Of a stretch of 64,000 bases of DNA, positions 25,869 through 34,993 are shown one piece after another; position 1 is the stretch's first letter, and each line of letters begins with the position of its first letter. Source of the stretch: a bacterium. Its GTDB lineage: Bacteria > Sysuimicrobiota > Sysuimicrobiia > Sysuimicrobiales > Humicultoraceae. The notes below the pieces were generated by a model. That model was not told the DNA's origin, did no database searches, and worked only from the letters and a program-made list of their open reading frames with translations. Location: positions 75,608 through 139,607 of the forward strand of contig JAVHLI010000004.1 in NCBI GenBank assembly GCA_031082185.1, given 5' to 3'. Made by a program: the position numbers and the translations under genes.

Positions 25869-27587
25869 ATGGCCCCTTCGCGCGGGAACTTCTTGCTGGT
25901 TCTCCACTCACACCTGCCCCTGGTCCTTGGGCACGGCAGGTGGCCGCACGGGAGCGACTGGCTGTGTGAGGTGGCGATCGGGTGCTACCTGCCGCTGATC
26001 GAGGTGTTTGAACGCCTCAGCACCCGCGGCCGCCGTTCTCGCGTAACGCTGAACATCACCCCGATCCTCGCCGAGCAACTCGCGCACCCATCTTTCCCGC
26101 CGGAGATGGAGGCGTTCCTCCGACAGCGGCTGGAATCGGCCGAGGAGAACCGCGTCCACTTCGAGCGCAACGGGCTGCCGGACCTCGCGGGCCTTGCGCA
26201 GTTGTGGGAACAGATCTACCGAAACACTCTCAGCCGGTTCCACGCCTTGGGGGGCGACCTGCTGGGCGCCATCAGACGGTTGGCCGAGGCCGGGGTGATC
26301 GAGTTGATCACATCGGCCGCGACCCACGGATACCTTCCTCTCCTGGGACGCGAGGAGTCGGTTGATTTGCAGTTGCGCACCGGCAAAGCGGCGCACCTGC
26401 GGCACTTCGGTGCCCCCCCGCGCGGCGCCTGGCTGCCGGAGTGCGGGTACCGCGCGCGCTACGAGTGGACGCCGCCGGCCGGCCCGCTGGCGGGCAAGGT
26501 GCGATGGCGACGGCGCGGGGTCGAGGAGTTCCTCGCTGCGCACGACCTGGAGTTCTTCGTCACCGACTCCCACCTGCTGCGGGGCGGCGTGCCCCTGTCG
26601 TTCTACGGCGACCACTACCCGGCGCTGCGGGCCCTGGCCGCGGGCGCGGAATACCCCACGTACTCCCGCGACCGAAGCCCGTACCGGCCCTACTCCGTCG
26701 CTTCGCGCGGCGGGAACGGCAGCGCCGTGGCCTTCACGCGCGATCCGCGGACCACCATGCAGGTGTGGAGTAGGGAGGCCGGGTACCCAGGCGATCCCAT
26801 GTACCTGGAGTTCCACAAGAAGCACTTCCCCGGCGGGATCCGCTACTGGCGGGTCACCGACGCCCGCGGCGACCTGGGGTCCAAACTGTCCTACGACCCG
26901 CAGGCCGCGCATGCGGCCGCCCGAGGGCACGCCGAGCACTTCGCCCGGATAGTCGGCGAACTCGCGGAAACCGAGGCGCACAAATCAGCGTGGCCGGTCG
27001 CGGTCTGCAACCCCTACGACACGGAGCTGTTCGGACACTGGTGGTTCGAGGGGCCGGCGTTCCTTGAGGAGATCCTGGAGCGGCTCCCCGCAGCCGGTGT
27101 CGAGCCCGAGTCGTTGGGTGGGTACCTCGACCGCTGCCCGCAGCCGGAGGTGATCACCCTGCCCGAAGGATCGTGGGGCGAGGGAGGCGACCACCGGGTC
27201 TGGCTCAATCGCGACACCAGGTGGACCTGGGAGATGGTGTACGCGGCGGAAGAGGAGTTCTGGTCCGTCGCCGGCGACCCGGCATGGGAAGGCAACTCGT
27301 TCCTCCGGCGGGTGGTGGCCCAACTGGCCCGCGAGCTGTTGCTCCTCCAGTCGTCGGACTGGCAGTTCCTGATTACCACCTGGGCGGCCCGCAACTACGC
27401 CGAAGCGCGGTTCGCCGAGCACTACGCCCACTTCACGCGGCTGGGACACCTGCTGCACCGGGTAGCCGAGGGGCAGCCGGTGCAGAAAGATGACGAGTTG
27501 TTCCTGGCCGCGCGGGAGGCACAGGACTTCCCGTTCCCCGACGTGCTCGATCACGTGCGCGCCGCGCGGGAGGTGAAGTCGCTGTGA
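25869..27587 (+). CDS. GH57 1,4-alpha-glucan branching enzyme
   Basis: 572 aa. GH57 motif 1 is [10 protein letters not shown] (10-19), the nucleophile is Glu191 in AWLPECGYR, and the acid/base is Asp384 in [13 protein letters not shown]; a helical DUF1957-type domain follows. This arrangement is the branching-enzyme subgroup of GH57 (Thermus and Thermococcus type), which makes alpha-1,6 branches in glycogen. GGAGG lies 5 nt before the ATG. Its stop overlaps the glgC GTG start (GTGA), which couples branching and ADP-glucose synthesis. Confidence 0.92.
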   Translation: MAPSRGNFLLVLHSHLPLVLGHGRWPHGSDWLCEVAIGCYLPLIEVFERLSTRGRRSRVTLNITPILAEQLAHPSFPPEMEAFLRQRLESAEENRVHFERNGLPDLAGLAQLWEQIYRNTLSRFHALGGDLLGAIRRLAEAGVIELITSAATHGYLPLLGREESVDLQLRTGKAAHLRHFGAPPRGAWLPECGYRARYEWTPPAGPLAGKVRWRRRGVEEFLAAHDLEFFVTDSHLLRGGVPLSFYGDHYPALRALAAGAEYPTYSRDRSPYRPYSVASRGGNGSAVAFTRDPRTTMQVWSREAGYPGDPMYLEFHKKHFPGGIRYWRVTDARGDLGSKLSYDPQAAHAAARGHAEHFARIVGELAETEAHKSAWPVAVCNPYDTELFGHWWFEGPAFLEEILERLPAAGVEPESLGGYLDRCPQPEVITLPEGSWGEGGDHRVWLNRDTRWTWEMVYAAEEEFWSVAGDPAWEGNSFLRRVVAQLARELLLLQSSDWQFLITTWAARNYAEARFAEHYAHFTRLGHLLHRVAEGQPVQKDDELFLAAREAQDFPFPDVLDHVRAAREVKSL

Positions 27588-28819
27588 CACTCCGGACCCG
27601 GCCGTACCGGCCGCGCGTCCTGGCGTTCGTCCTGGCCGGAGGCCGCGGCGAACGGCTGGAGCCGCTCACCCGTGATCGGGGCAAACCGGCGGTGCCCTTC
27701 GGCGGCAAGTACCGGATCGTGGACTTCGTGCTGTCCAACTTCGTCAACTCGGGGATCTACGCGATCTATGTGATGGTCCAGTACAAGGCGCAGTCGCTGC
27801 TGGAGCACCTGCGCGTGGGCTGGCGGTTCGGAGGCCTCCCTGACCAGTTCGTAATCGCGGTCCCCCCCCAGATGCGCTGGGGCGAGTCATGGTATAGCGG
27901 GACCGCCAACGCGGTCTACCAGAACCTGAACCTGCTGCGGGACTTCAATCCGGACATCATCATGATCTTCGGCGCCGACCACATCTACCGGATGGACCTC
28001 AACCAGATGCTGGCCTTCCACCTGGACTGCAGGGCCCAGCTCACCGTCGCTGCGCGACCGGTACCGATCGACGAGGCCTCCGAGTTCGGCATCGTCGAGA
28101 CCGACGGAGCCGGGCGGATCGTCGGGTTCGAGGAGAAACCGGCGCAGCCGCATCCGATGCCCGCGGATCCTACAAAAGCCCTGTCCTCGATGGGCAACTA
28201 CGTCTTCAATCGCGACATCCTGGTCGAGACGCTCATCGAGGATGCCCGCCGCAGCACCGACCACGACTTCGGGCGGACGATCATCCCGGAACTTCACCCG
28301 TACGCTGAGGTCTTCGCATACAACTTCTTTGACAACGAGATCCCGGGCTCCAAAGCCCACGAGGAGCGCGGATACTGGCGTGACGTGGGAACGATTGGAG
28401 CGTACTGGCACGCGCAGATGGACCTGCTTGGCACCACGCCGGTGTTCGATCTCGATAACCCTCAGTGGCCCATCCACACGAGCGCATACAGCGGCCCGCC
28501 GACCCACCTGGTCGGCGGGGAGATCACCGACTCGCTGCTCGGCGAGGGAACCCGGGTGGAACGCGCCACCGTCCGCCGCTCGATCCTGGGCCGCGGCGTC
28601 CGGATCGGTGAAGGTGCACTGATAGAAGAGTCCGTCGTGATGGGCCACACGACGGTCGGAAGGGGCGCGCGGCTGCGGCGCGCCATCGTTGACCGCCACA
28701 ACACGATCCCCGACCATGCGGAGATAGGCATCGACCCGGCCCGGGACGCCCAGCACTACAAGGTTGACGCCTCGGGCATCGTCGTGCTGCCGCGAGGCGC
28801 AACCCGCTACACCTCGTGA
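27584..28819 (+). CDS. glgC: Glucose-1-phosphate adenylyltransferase
   Basis: 411 aa, the normal length. N-terminal nucleotidyltransferase motif [30 protein letters not shown]-type loop (about 15-45), [19 protein letters not shown], and a left-handed beta-helix C-terminus with ISDS-like repeats (about 290-411). It makes ADP-glucose for glgA at 57.6-59.1 kb. It starts at GTG with GGAGGTG 8 nt upstream, inside the branching-enzyme stop. The next GH57 gene overlaps its stop by 4 nt. Confidence 0.96.
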   Translation: MTLRTRPYRPRVLAFVLAGGRGERLEPLTRDRGKPAVPFGGKYRIVDFVLSNFVNSGIYAIYVMVQYKAQSLLEHLRVGWRFGGLPDQFVIAVPPQMRWGESWYSGTANAVYQNLNLLRDFNPDIIMIFGADHIYRMDLNQMLAFHLDCRAQLTVAARPVPIDEASEFGIVETDGAGRIVGFEEKPAQPHPMPADPTKALSSMGNYVFNRDILVETLIEDARRSTDHDFGRTIIPELHPYAEVFAYNFFDNEIPGSKAHEERGYWRDVGTIGAYWHAQMDLLGTTPVFDLDNPQWPIHTSAYSGPPTHLVGGEITDSLLGEGTRVERATVRRSILGRGVRIGEGALIEESVVMGHTTVGRGARLRRAIVDRHNTIPDHAEIGIDPARDAQHYKVDASGIVVLPRGATRYTS

Positions 28820-31287
28820 GCGCGTTGATCTGCATCCACGGGCATTTCTACCAGCCCTCGCGCGAGAACCCCTGGCTGGAGCACGTGGAGGTGGACGACT
28901 CTGCGGCGCCCTACCACGACTGGAACGCGCGCATCGCCGCCGAGTGCTACGCGCCCAACGCCGCCGCACGGATCCTCGACGCGCAGGGCCTAATCGAGCG
29001 TATCGTCAACAACTACTCGGCGATCTCCTTCAACCTGGGACCGGCCCTGGCTGCCTGGCTCGAACACAACGCCCCAGAGGTCTACGGTCAGATCCTGCGC
29101 GCGGACCGGGATGGTCTAGCGGCCCTCGGGTACGGTAACGCGATAGCGCACCCCTACACGCATGTAATCCTGCCGCTGGCCTCGCGGCAGGATAAGATGA
29201 CACAGATCCGATGGGGAATCGCGGACTTCACGCGCCGGTTCGGCCGGCCGCCGGAAGGGATGTGGCTGCCCGAAACCGCGGTGGATCGCGAGACCCTTGC
29301 CGTGCTCGCCGAGTGCGGGATTGCCTTCACGATCCTGGCTCCGCATCAGGCGGCGCGCGTGCGCGCGGCCCCTGCCGGTGAATGGGTGGAGGTGCGGCCC
29401 GAAGTACTGGACGTCACGCGGGCGTACCTGTGCCGTCCGGCGGCGGGGCTGCGTATCGCCCTGTTCTTCTACGATGGCGCGTTGTCCCGTGAGATCGCGT
29501 TTGGCAGCCTGCTGAACAGCGGAGAGGGACTGGCCGGCCGGCTGGCAGGGGTAGCTGCCGACGCCGGGTGGGCAGGCGGCCGGGTGGTGCACGTGGCCAC
29601 GGACGGCGAGACCTACGGCCACCACCACCGTTTCGGGGAGATGGCTCTGGCGTACGCGGCCGAGGTGTTCGAGCGCAACGGTAGCGGGCGCCTCACGAAC
29701 TACGCCGCGTTCCTGGCAGATCACCCGCCCACGCACGAGGCGGAAATCCGCGAGCGCACCTCGTGGTCGTGTGCCCACGGCATCGAGCGGTGGCGGTCCG
29801 ACTGCGGCTGCCGCACCCGACCCGACTGGCACCAGCGCTGGAGGGCGCCGCTGCGCGCGGCCCTGGACTGGCTGAAAGCCGCATCCGACGCGCTGTTCGA
29901 GGAGGTCGGCGCCCGGGTATTCCACGACCCGTGGGCCGCGCGCGACGCCTATGTTGACGTGGTGTTGGACCGCAACGAGGCCGCTCTGGCACGGTTCCTG
30001 ACGGTGCAGGCCCTGCGGCGCGGTGACCCACAGGACCGCCGCACCGCGTTGCGACTGCTGGAGCTCCAGCGGCACGCGATGCTGATGTTTGCCTCCGACG
30101 GCTGGTTCTTCGACGAGATCTCGCGGGTCGAGACGGTGCAACTGTTGCGACACGCGGCCCGGGTGATCCAGCTTGCCGGTCAGGTGGACCTTGATGGGCG
30201 TGAGGACCGTGCGCTCGAGACATCGTTCCTCGACCGGCTGCGCGGGGCGGAGAGCAACCTGCCGATCTTCCGGAACGGTGAGACCGTCTACGACCGCCTG
30301 GTGCGCCCGGCGATGGTGGACGCACGCCGCGCCGCCGCCCACTATGCCATCATGTCGCTCTTTGTGGAGTTCCCGGACGATGCGCGACTGTACACCTACC
30401 GCGCGGCGCGTCGGGGACTGCGCCGGCTGGCCCGCGGCCCCCTCACCCTGCTGATCGGGCGCGTCGAGATAACCGAGACGCTGATCGAGCAGGCGCACTC
30501 CTTCTCGTTCGCCGTCCTCCACATCGGCGGCACCGACGTCCACTGCTGCGTGGCAGCCGGCTGGAGTGACGACGCCCATGCCACGGTGGCCGACGCGCTG
30601 ACCACGGTGTTCGAGGGGGGAACGGTTACCGAGGTCATCCGGCGGATGGACGAGATCTTCGGACGGCAGTTCTACACACTGCGCGACCTGTTTACCGAGG
30701 AACGGCGCCAGGTGCTGGCCCGCCTCTCGGAGGAGACCGTCGCGCACCTCGAGGCGTCCTACCGGCGGCTCTACCACGAGAGCCGCGGCCTGATGGAGAC
30801 GCTCCGCGACGCCGAGGTGCCGGTGCCGCGCGAGTTCGCCGCGGCGGCGGAGTTCATCCTGACCGCCGATCTCCGCAGGGCGCTGGCTACGCCGGGCGCA
30901 CTCGGCGCCACGGCATGGGATGCGCTCGTTGAGCTGCGTTCGTGGGGACTGGCGTTGCCGGCCGAGGAGTTCGAGCCGCTGCTGCGCGAGCGCATCGAGC
31001 GCCGCCTGCGCGACGCCAACGGGCTCTTTCTCGTGGAGAACTTGGCGGACGTGGACCGCACGCTCGACTTCGCCCGCGACGCCGGCATCACCGTTAACCT
31101 GTGGCAGGCCCAGAACCTGTTCGAGGAACGGTTCGCCCCGCGGCTGGGCGAGGCGGGCGCAGCCGCCGAAGGGGCCGCTCGGGTCGCCCTGGAAGCCACG
31201 GCCGCGCGCCTTTACTTCAACCTGGACGCGCTGCGGTTGCGGGCTGAGGGCGGTCCAGCCACGGCGCACGGCCCGACAGAATATTGA
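28816..31287 (+). CDS. GH57 alpha-glucan-active protein with DUF3536 domain
   Basis: 823 aa. N-terminal GH57 motif CIHGHFYQPSRENPW, nucleophile Glu153 in MWLPETAVD and acid/base Asp263 in VATDGETYGHHH. A long helical C-terminal DUF3536 region (about 300-810) follows. Family members are annotated as alpha-amylase or alpha-mannosidase-like and sit in glycogen loci, but the reaction is not firmly known. No signal peptide, so cytoplasmic. It is the third gene of the coupled run branching enzyme-glgC-this protein, which argues for glycogen trimming or chain-length control. Confidence 0.85.
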   Translation: MSALICIHGHFYQPSRENPWLEHVEVDDSAAPYHDWNARIAAECYAPNAAARILDAQGLIERIVNNYSAISFNLGPALAAWLEHNAPEVYGQILRADRDGLAALGYGNAIAHPYTHVILPLASRQDKMTQIRWGIADFTRRFGRPPEGMWLPETAVDRETLAVLAECGIAFTILAPHQAARVRAAPAGEWVEVRPEVLDVTRAYLCRPAAGLRIALFFYDGALSREIAFGSLLNSGEGLAGRLAGVAADAGWAGGRVVHVATDGETYGHHHRFGEMALAYAAEVFERNGSGRLTNYAAFLADHPPTHEAEIRERTSWSCAHGIERWRSDCGCRTRPDWHQRWRAPLRAALDWLKAASDALFEEVGARVFHDPWAARDAYVDVVLDRNEAALARFLTVQALRRGDPQDRRTALRLLELQRHAMLMFASDGWFFDEISRVETVQLLRHAARVIQLAGQVDLDGREDRALETSFLDRLRGAESNLPIFRNGETVYDRLVRPAMVDARRAAAHYAIMSLFVEFPDDARLYTYRAARRGLRRLARGPLTLLIGRVEITETLIEQAHSFSFAVLHIGGTDVHCCVAAGWSDDAHATVADALTTVFEGGTVTEVIRRMDEIFGRQFYTLRDLFTEERRQVLARLSEETVAHLEASYRRLYHESRGLMETLRDAEVPVPREFAAAAEFILTADLRRALATPGALGATAWDALVELRSWGLALPAEEFEPLLRERIERRLRDANGLFLVENLADVDRTLDFARDAGITVNLWQAQNLFEERFAPRLGEAGAAAEGAARVALEATAARLYFNLDALRLRAEGGPATAHGPTEY

Positions 31288-31305
31288 CATTCATCGAATT
31301 ATCCT
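31281..31305. promoter_or_regulatory. Candidate ArsR operator, site 1 (upstream of arsR)
   Basis: ATATTGACAT followed by TCATCGAATTATCCT. It contains a dyad ATTC-ATC-GAAT and a -35-like TTGACA (31284-31289), and overlaps the stop of the preceding gene. 19 of 25 positions match a second copy at 31672-31696. Confidence 0.6.
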
Positions 31306-31318
31306 GCAAGCTGGTCTT

Positions 31319-31672
31319 ATGAAGACCATCGAGGATCGCCCTGCCGAGGTCGCCTGCTGTCCTGAGTGCGGGTGCCGATCTCACGCCGACCTCCTGGACC
31401 GCGCCGCGGTGGATGCCGGCGCAGCCCTGCTTGCAGCGCTGGGCGACCCGGTCCGCCTGGGCATCGTCGAGCTCCTTGCCCGTCACGCCAGGATGTGCGT
31501 CTGCGACATCGCTGGGGCGTTCCCGGTCGGCCAGCCTACAATCTCGCACCACCTGCGGCTGCTGCGCGAGGCCGGGCTGGTGGACGTAGTGCGCCGGGGA
31601 AACTGGGCTTTCTACGGTCTGCGCCGGGAAGCACTGAAGCAGGTGGCCCGGCAGATCCTGGACCTGATGTGA
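31319..31672 (+). CDS. arsR: ArsR-family metalloregulator, arsenite-responsive type
   Basis: 117 aa. Winged-helix DNA-binding domain with GQPTISHHLRLLREAGLV. The Cys60-Val-Cys62 pair at the start of the DNA-binding helix region (MCVCDI) matches the As(III) site of classical ArsR. Four more cysteines in CCPECGC (13-19) near the N-terminus may add a ligand or form a second site. It probably represses itself and the downstream arsN-arsM genes through the two matching operators. It lies 31 nt after the GH57 gene and starts at ATG. Confidence 0.9.
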   Translation: MKTIEDRPAEVACCPECGCRSHADLLDRAAVDAGAALLAALGDPVRLGIVELLARHARMCVCDIAGAFPVGQPTISHHLRLLREAGLVDVVRRGNWAFYGLRREALKQVARQILDLM

Positions 31673-31696
31673 TATTGAGAAGCATCGAATAATAGG
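31672..31696. promoter_or_regulatory. Candidate ArsR operator, site 2 (between arsR and arsN)
   Basis: ATATTGAGAAG followed by CATCGAATAATAGG, starting at the last base of the arsR stop. It shares ATATTGA, CATCGAAT and AT with site 1 at the same spacing, so a second regulated promoter for arsN-arsM is likely. Confidence 0.6.
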
Positions 31697-31704
31697 ATAC
31701 CCCG

Positions 31705-32159
31705 ATGACAGCCGCGACGATCTCTGAATGCCGCGCATCCGATCTGGATGAGGTGCTGGCGCTGCTTGCATCCGCCGGTCTCCCTGGTGTCGGGTGCCCG
31801 AGCATCTCGACGGATTCCTCATCGTCTGCGAGGACGGCCGGCTTGTGGCGACGGCTGGATTGGAGGATCATGGCACCGTCGGGATCCTGCGCTCAGTCGC
31901 GGTCGTGCCCGGCTGCCGCGGCCGCGGGGTCGCGGCGACGCTCGTGCGCGCGATCATCGGCCGATCCCACGCGAAGGGGCACGAGGCCCTCTACCTGCTT
32001 ACGAATGCCGCCGAGTTCTACTTCGAGCGGTTCGGCTTCCAACGGGTCGAGCGGGCGCAGGTCCACCCTGCGGGGCTCGCATCGGGACAGTTCGTTGAGA
32101 AGGCCTGCGAGCAATCCACGGTAATGGTGCTGGAGCACAAACGATCAGGGAGGGTTTCT
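31705..32159 (+). pseudogene. ArsN-like GNAT acetyltransferase, frameshifted and lacking a stop before arsM
   Basis: The frame from ATG 31705 gives ISECRASDLDEVLALLASAGLPGVG, the usual N-terminus of ArsN-type acetyltransferases. Near 31792-31796 the family sequence continues one frame back as VPEHLDGFLIV, then AGLEDHGTVGILRSVAVVPGCRGRGVA (the acetyl-CoA loop) and FYFERFGFQRV. So one base is missing, or a -1 shift is used, at a GGG run. The domain should end near VMVLEHK, but there is no stop and the frame continues into arsM. ArsN proteins acetylate organoarsenicals. It may be a sequencing error, a decayed gene or a real fusion. Confidence 0.65.
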
Positions 32160-32942
32160 ATGAACGAGCACGCGATCCGCGAAGCAGTGCGAGAACGCTA
32201 CGCCCGCGCCGCAACGGCCGGAACGCCATGTTGCGAGGGGACCAGGCACAGCGGCACAGCGGCTTCCTGCTGCGACGGGGTCGAGCAGCGTGTCACCCCG
32301 ACCTCCTGTTGCGCTCCTGCGCCGATCACCTTCGCAGACGGCCGCGCAGTGCCCGAGGAGATCGTCGGCACGTCGCTGGGCTGCGGTGCGCCAATCGAGG
32401 CGGCCGCGCTGAAACCCGGTGAGACGGTCGTGGACCTGGGCAGCGGCGCCGGGCTGGACGCTCTCCTGGCGGCGAGCCTGGTTGGACCGAGCGGCCGGGC
32501 GATCGGGGTGGACATGACCCCTGAGATGATAGCGAAGGCCCGCGCCAACGCAAGCCGTCTAGGCGCTGCGAACGTTGAGTTCCGGCTGGGAGAGATCGAA
32601 CACCTGCCGCTGCCCGACGCCTGCGCCGACGTCCTGGTGAGCAACTGCGTCATCAACCTGCTGCCGGACAAACGGCCGGCGTTCTCCGAGGCGTTCCGCG
32701 TGCTGCGGCCGGGTGGTCGGCTCGTGGTCTCCGACATCGTGAGCGCCGCCCCGGTGCCCGACGAGTTCAAGACGCCGGAGCTCTGGAGCGCGTGCCTGGC
32801 CGGGGCTCTGCCCGAGGCAGACTACCTTGGGCTCATCGCGGGGGCCGGCTTCACCTCGGTCGAGGTGCTATCCAAGCGAGGGTGGAATGCCGCCGGACTG
32901 TTCAGCGCGACGGTGCGCGCGGTGAAGCCCAAAGGGGTGTGA
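32160..32942 (+). CDS. arsM: Arsenite S-adenosylmethionine methyltransferase
   Basis: 260 aa. SAM motif VVDLGSGAGLD (90-100) and the three catalytic cysteines in their usual contexts: Cys75 (SLGCGAP), Cys163 (VSNCVINLLPDK) and Cys212 (SACLAGALPEA). Three extra Cys-Cys pairs (24-25, 37-38, 50-51) precede them. It methylates As(III) to methylated species. The ATG at 32160 has AGGGAGGG 5 nt upstream, so free ArsM can be made even though the upstream acetyltransferase frame runs into it without a stop. Its own stop overlaps the GTG of the lytic transglycosylase. Confidence 0.92.
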   Translation: MNEHAIREAVRERYARAATAGTPCCEGTRHSGTAASCCDGVEQRVTPTSCCAPAPITFADGRAVPEEIVGTSLGCGAPIEAAALKPGETVVDLGSGAGLDALLAASLVGPSGRAIGVDMTPEMIAKARANASRLGAANVEFRLGEIEHLPLPDACADVLVSNCVINLLPDKRPAFSEAFRVLRPGGRLVVSDIVSAAPVPDEFKTPELWSACLAGALPEADYLGLIAGAGFTSVEVLSKRGWNAAGLFSATVRAVKPKGV

Positions 32943-34972
32943 AACCCGCAGGCGGGCGGGTGGTTGCACGCCCGATAGCCCTGGCGGTCGTCCTGGCAGG
33001 GCTGGCCGTCCTCGCCGCGGCGCTGCCCGCGCCCGGTATCCAGACCAACCTCGACTCGCTGCGCGCCGCCTACCTTACCGGGCGCGAGCTGACCAGGGCA
33101 GGCACCCACACGGTCGCGGCCGACGCGTTCAGGACCGCGGCTGCGCATCCCACGTTGCGGACCTACGCGCAGTATGAGGCGGCGGCCGCGCTGCTTCGGG
33201 CCGGCACCACGGGTGCCGCATCTGAGGCGGCCTCGATCCTCCGATCCACCGCACCCTCTGCCCCCCCACGCCTGCGCGGCCGGATGCTGGCCTTGCTAGG
33301 CGAGGCCGAGATGGCCCTCGGCCGTCCTGCACAGGCGGTCGTCGCGCTGCAGGCCGCGTCCGTTCTGCGGCCGGGCGATCCTGAGGTTTGGCTGCGAACG
33401 GGTGGCGCGGCCGCCTCCGCGGGCCGTCAGGACCTAGCGCGCCGCGCCTACGCTCGGGCTGCCTGGTCGTTCCCCGGACACGGCGCCGAGGTGCGGGCCC
33501 GCAAGGCGTTGTCGGCGCTGCTCGGCCGACCGGTCCGGACCGGCGACATTGACGCGGAGTCGAGGCTGCTACGCGGCAGGCGCCTCGCGCAGGACGGCGA
33601 GTGGGAGCAGGCCGCGGTCGAGTTTCGCGCAGTGGTAACCGCAGCAACCCTCAGCGCGTCGCGCAGCGTGGCCGGCGAAGCATGGTACCGCCTGGGTGAG
33701 ATCTACATGCATTCCGACCAGCGCGCCGCGCACGACGCGTTCCGGCGGGCAGCCCGCAACGGCCGGAACACGGCTGGCGCCTGGTACTGGGCGGCCCTGA
33801 CCGCCAGGCGGGTCGGCCTGACCGCGCAAGCGCGGGAGGCCGCGTCCGCGCTGCTGCGGTCGGCGCCCGCTGGGTTCTGGGTCGCCCGCTTCTGGCTCGA
33901 TGCGGGCAGGCGCGCCGAATCCGACCGCCGAGGAATTGAAGCCACCGCGCACTACCGTCGCGCGATCGCGGCCGCGCCGGGCTCAGGAGAAGCAGCGGAG
34001 GCGCGCTGGCGGCTGGGATGGGTCGCGCTGGGTGCCGGGCGGCATGTCGACGCGGAGGCAGCCTTCCGCGAGGCCGCGCGGATCGCGCCGTGGCGCAGCG
34101 AGGCTGCTCGCGCCTGGTACTGGGCCGCGAAGACGCTGGAGGCCCGCGGTCAACGGTCTGGCGACGTGGGAGCGCTGCTCCGCATGGTCGCCGAGCAATA
34201 CCCGCTCACGTTCTACGGCCAGCGCGCCAGGGCACGACTGGGGCTGCCCACACCAGTGCTTCCCGCCGCGCCGCCCAGCACACCCGATGCGTCCGCGAGC
34301 ACCGCTGCTACTCCCACCCACGAGGAACTCGCCCGCCTGGGCCAGGACGCCGATGCCTCGGAGGCAGCAGAGGACTCCCTGGGCGCGCGCCCAGGCCGGC
34401 GTGACCTGCGCGTGGTGCGATTTCTGGCCGAGACCTACGGCCGTCTGGGCGAAGTGCGCCGGTCGGTCGCGCACGCGGAAGAGGCGCTCGCCGGAGGGGT
34501 GCGCGACCAGACCGCCTGGCGCCTGGCCTATCCGAAGGCCTATTGGCCCGCGGTAGCACCTGCTGCACAGGCGGCGGGCATTGATCCCCTGCTGCTGCTC
34601 GCGCTTGTGCGCGAGGAGAGCCGCTACGATGCGTTAGCTATCTCACCGGCGCGTGCCGTGGGCCTGGCCCAGATCCTGCCGACGACCGCGAAGGCGATGA
34701 CCGGCGATCCGTCACTCACCGTGCACCGCCTCAAAGATCCGGCCACCAACCTGACGCTGGGCGCCCGGTACCTGCGCCTCCAACTCGACCGGTTCGACGG
34801 CGACATGCGACTGGCGTTGGCGGCCTACAACGCAGGGCCCGGCGCTGCGCGCCGGTGGAGGAACCTGGATACCGATCCCGACTACTTCATCGAGAAGATC
34901 GGCTACGCCGAGACCCGCGCCTACGTGCGCCGGGTGCTGGGATCGTACGGCGTCTACAGGATTGTGTGGTAG
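32939..34972 (+). CDS. Soluble lytic murein transglycosylase (Slt type) with TPR-like repeats
   Basis: 677 aa. An N-terminal signal or anchor (about 10-28), a long alpha-solenoid of TPR-like helical pairs (about 40-500; WYWAAL, WYRLGE, AWYWAAK repeats) and a C-terminal SLT domain with the catalytic Glu in LVREESRYDALAISPARAVGLAQILPTTA-type motif and AYNAGPGAARRW. It cleaves the glycan backbone of peptidoglycan with 1,6-anhydro product formation. The GTG start at 32939 overlaps the arsM stop (GTGA); the frame upstream of it is antisense-like filler. Its muropeptide products are substrates for NagZ. Confidence 0.9.
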   Translation: MKPAGGRVVARPIALAVVLAGLAVLAAALPAPGIQTNLDSLRAAYLTGRELTRAGTHTVAADAFRTAAAHPTLRTYAQYEAAAALLRAGTTGAASEAASILRSTAPSAPPRLRGRMLALLGEAEMALGRPAQAVVALQAASVLRPGDPEVWLRTGGAAASAGRQDLARRAYARAAWSFPGHGAEVRARKALSALLGRPVRTGDIDAESRLLRGRRLAQDGEWEQAAVEFRAVVTAATLSASRSVAGEAWYRLGEIYMHSDQRAAHDAFRRAARNGRNTAGAWYWAALTARRVGLTAQAREAASALLRSAPAGFWVARFWLDAGRRAESDRRGIEATAHYRRAIAAAPGSGEAAEARWRLGWVALGAGRHVDAEAAFREAARIAPWRSEAARAWYWAAKTLEARGQRSGDVGALLRMVAEQYPLTFYGQRARARLGLPTPVLPAAPPSTPDASASTAATPTHEELARLGQDADASEAAEDSLGARPGRRDLRVVRFLAETYGRLGEVRRSVAHAEEALAGGVRDQTAWRLAYPKAYWPAVAPAAQAAGIDPLLLLALVREESRYDALAISPARAVGLAQILPTTAKAMTGDPSLTVHRLKDPATNLTLGARYLRLQLDRFDGDMRLALAAYNAGPGAARRWRNLDTDPDYFIEKIGYAETRAYVRRVLGSYGVYRIVW

Positions 34973-34993
34973 GAAGCGGCGAAACGATTCATC

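Noticed and set aside
29116-31290. 724-aa minus-strand frame opposite the DUF3536 protein
   Set aside because: No domain is recognisable, and the plus strand carries clear GH57 motifs.
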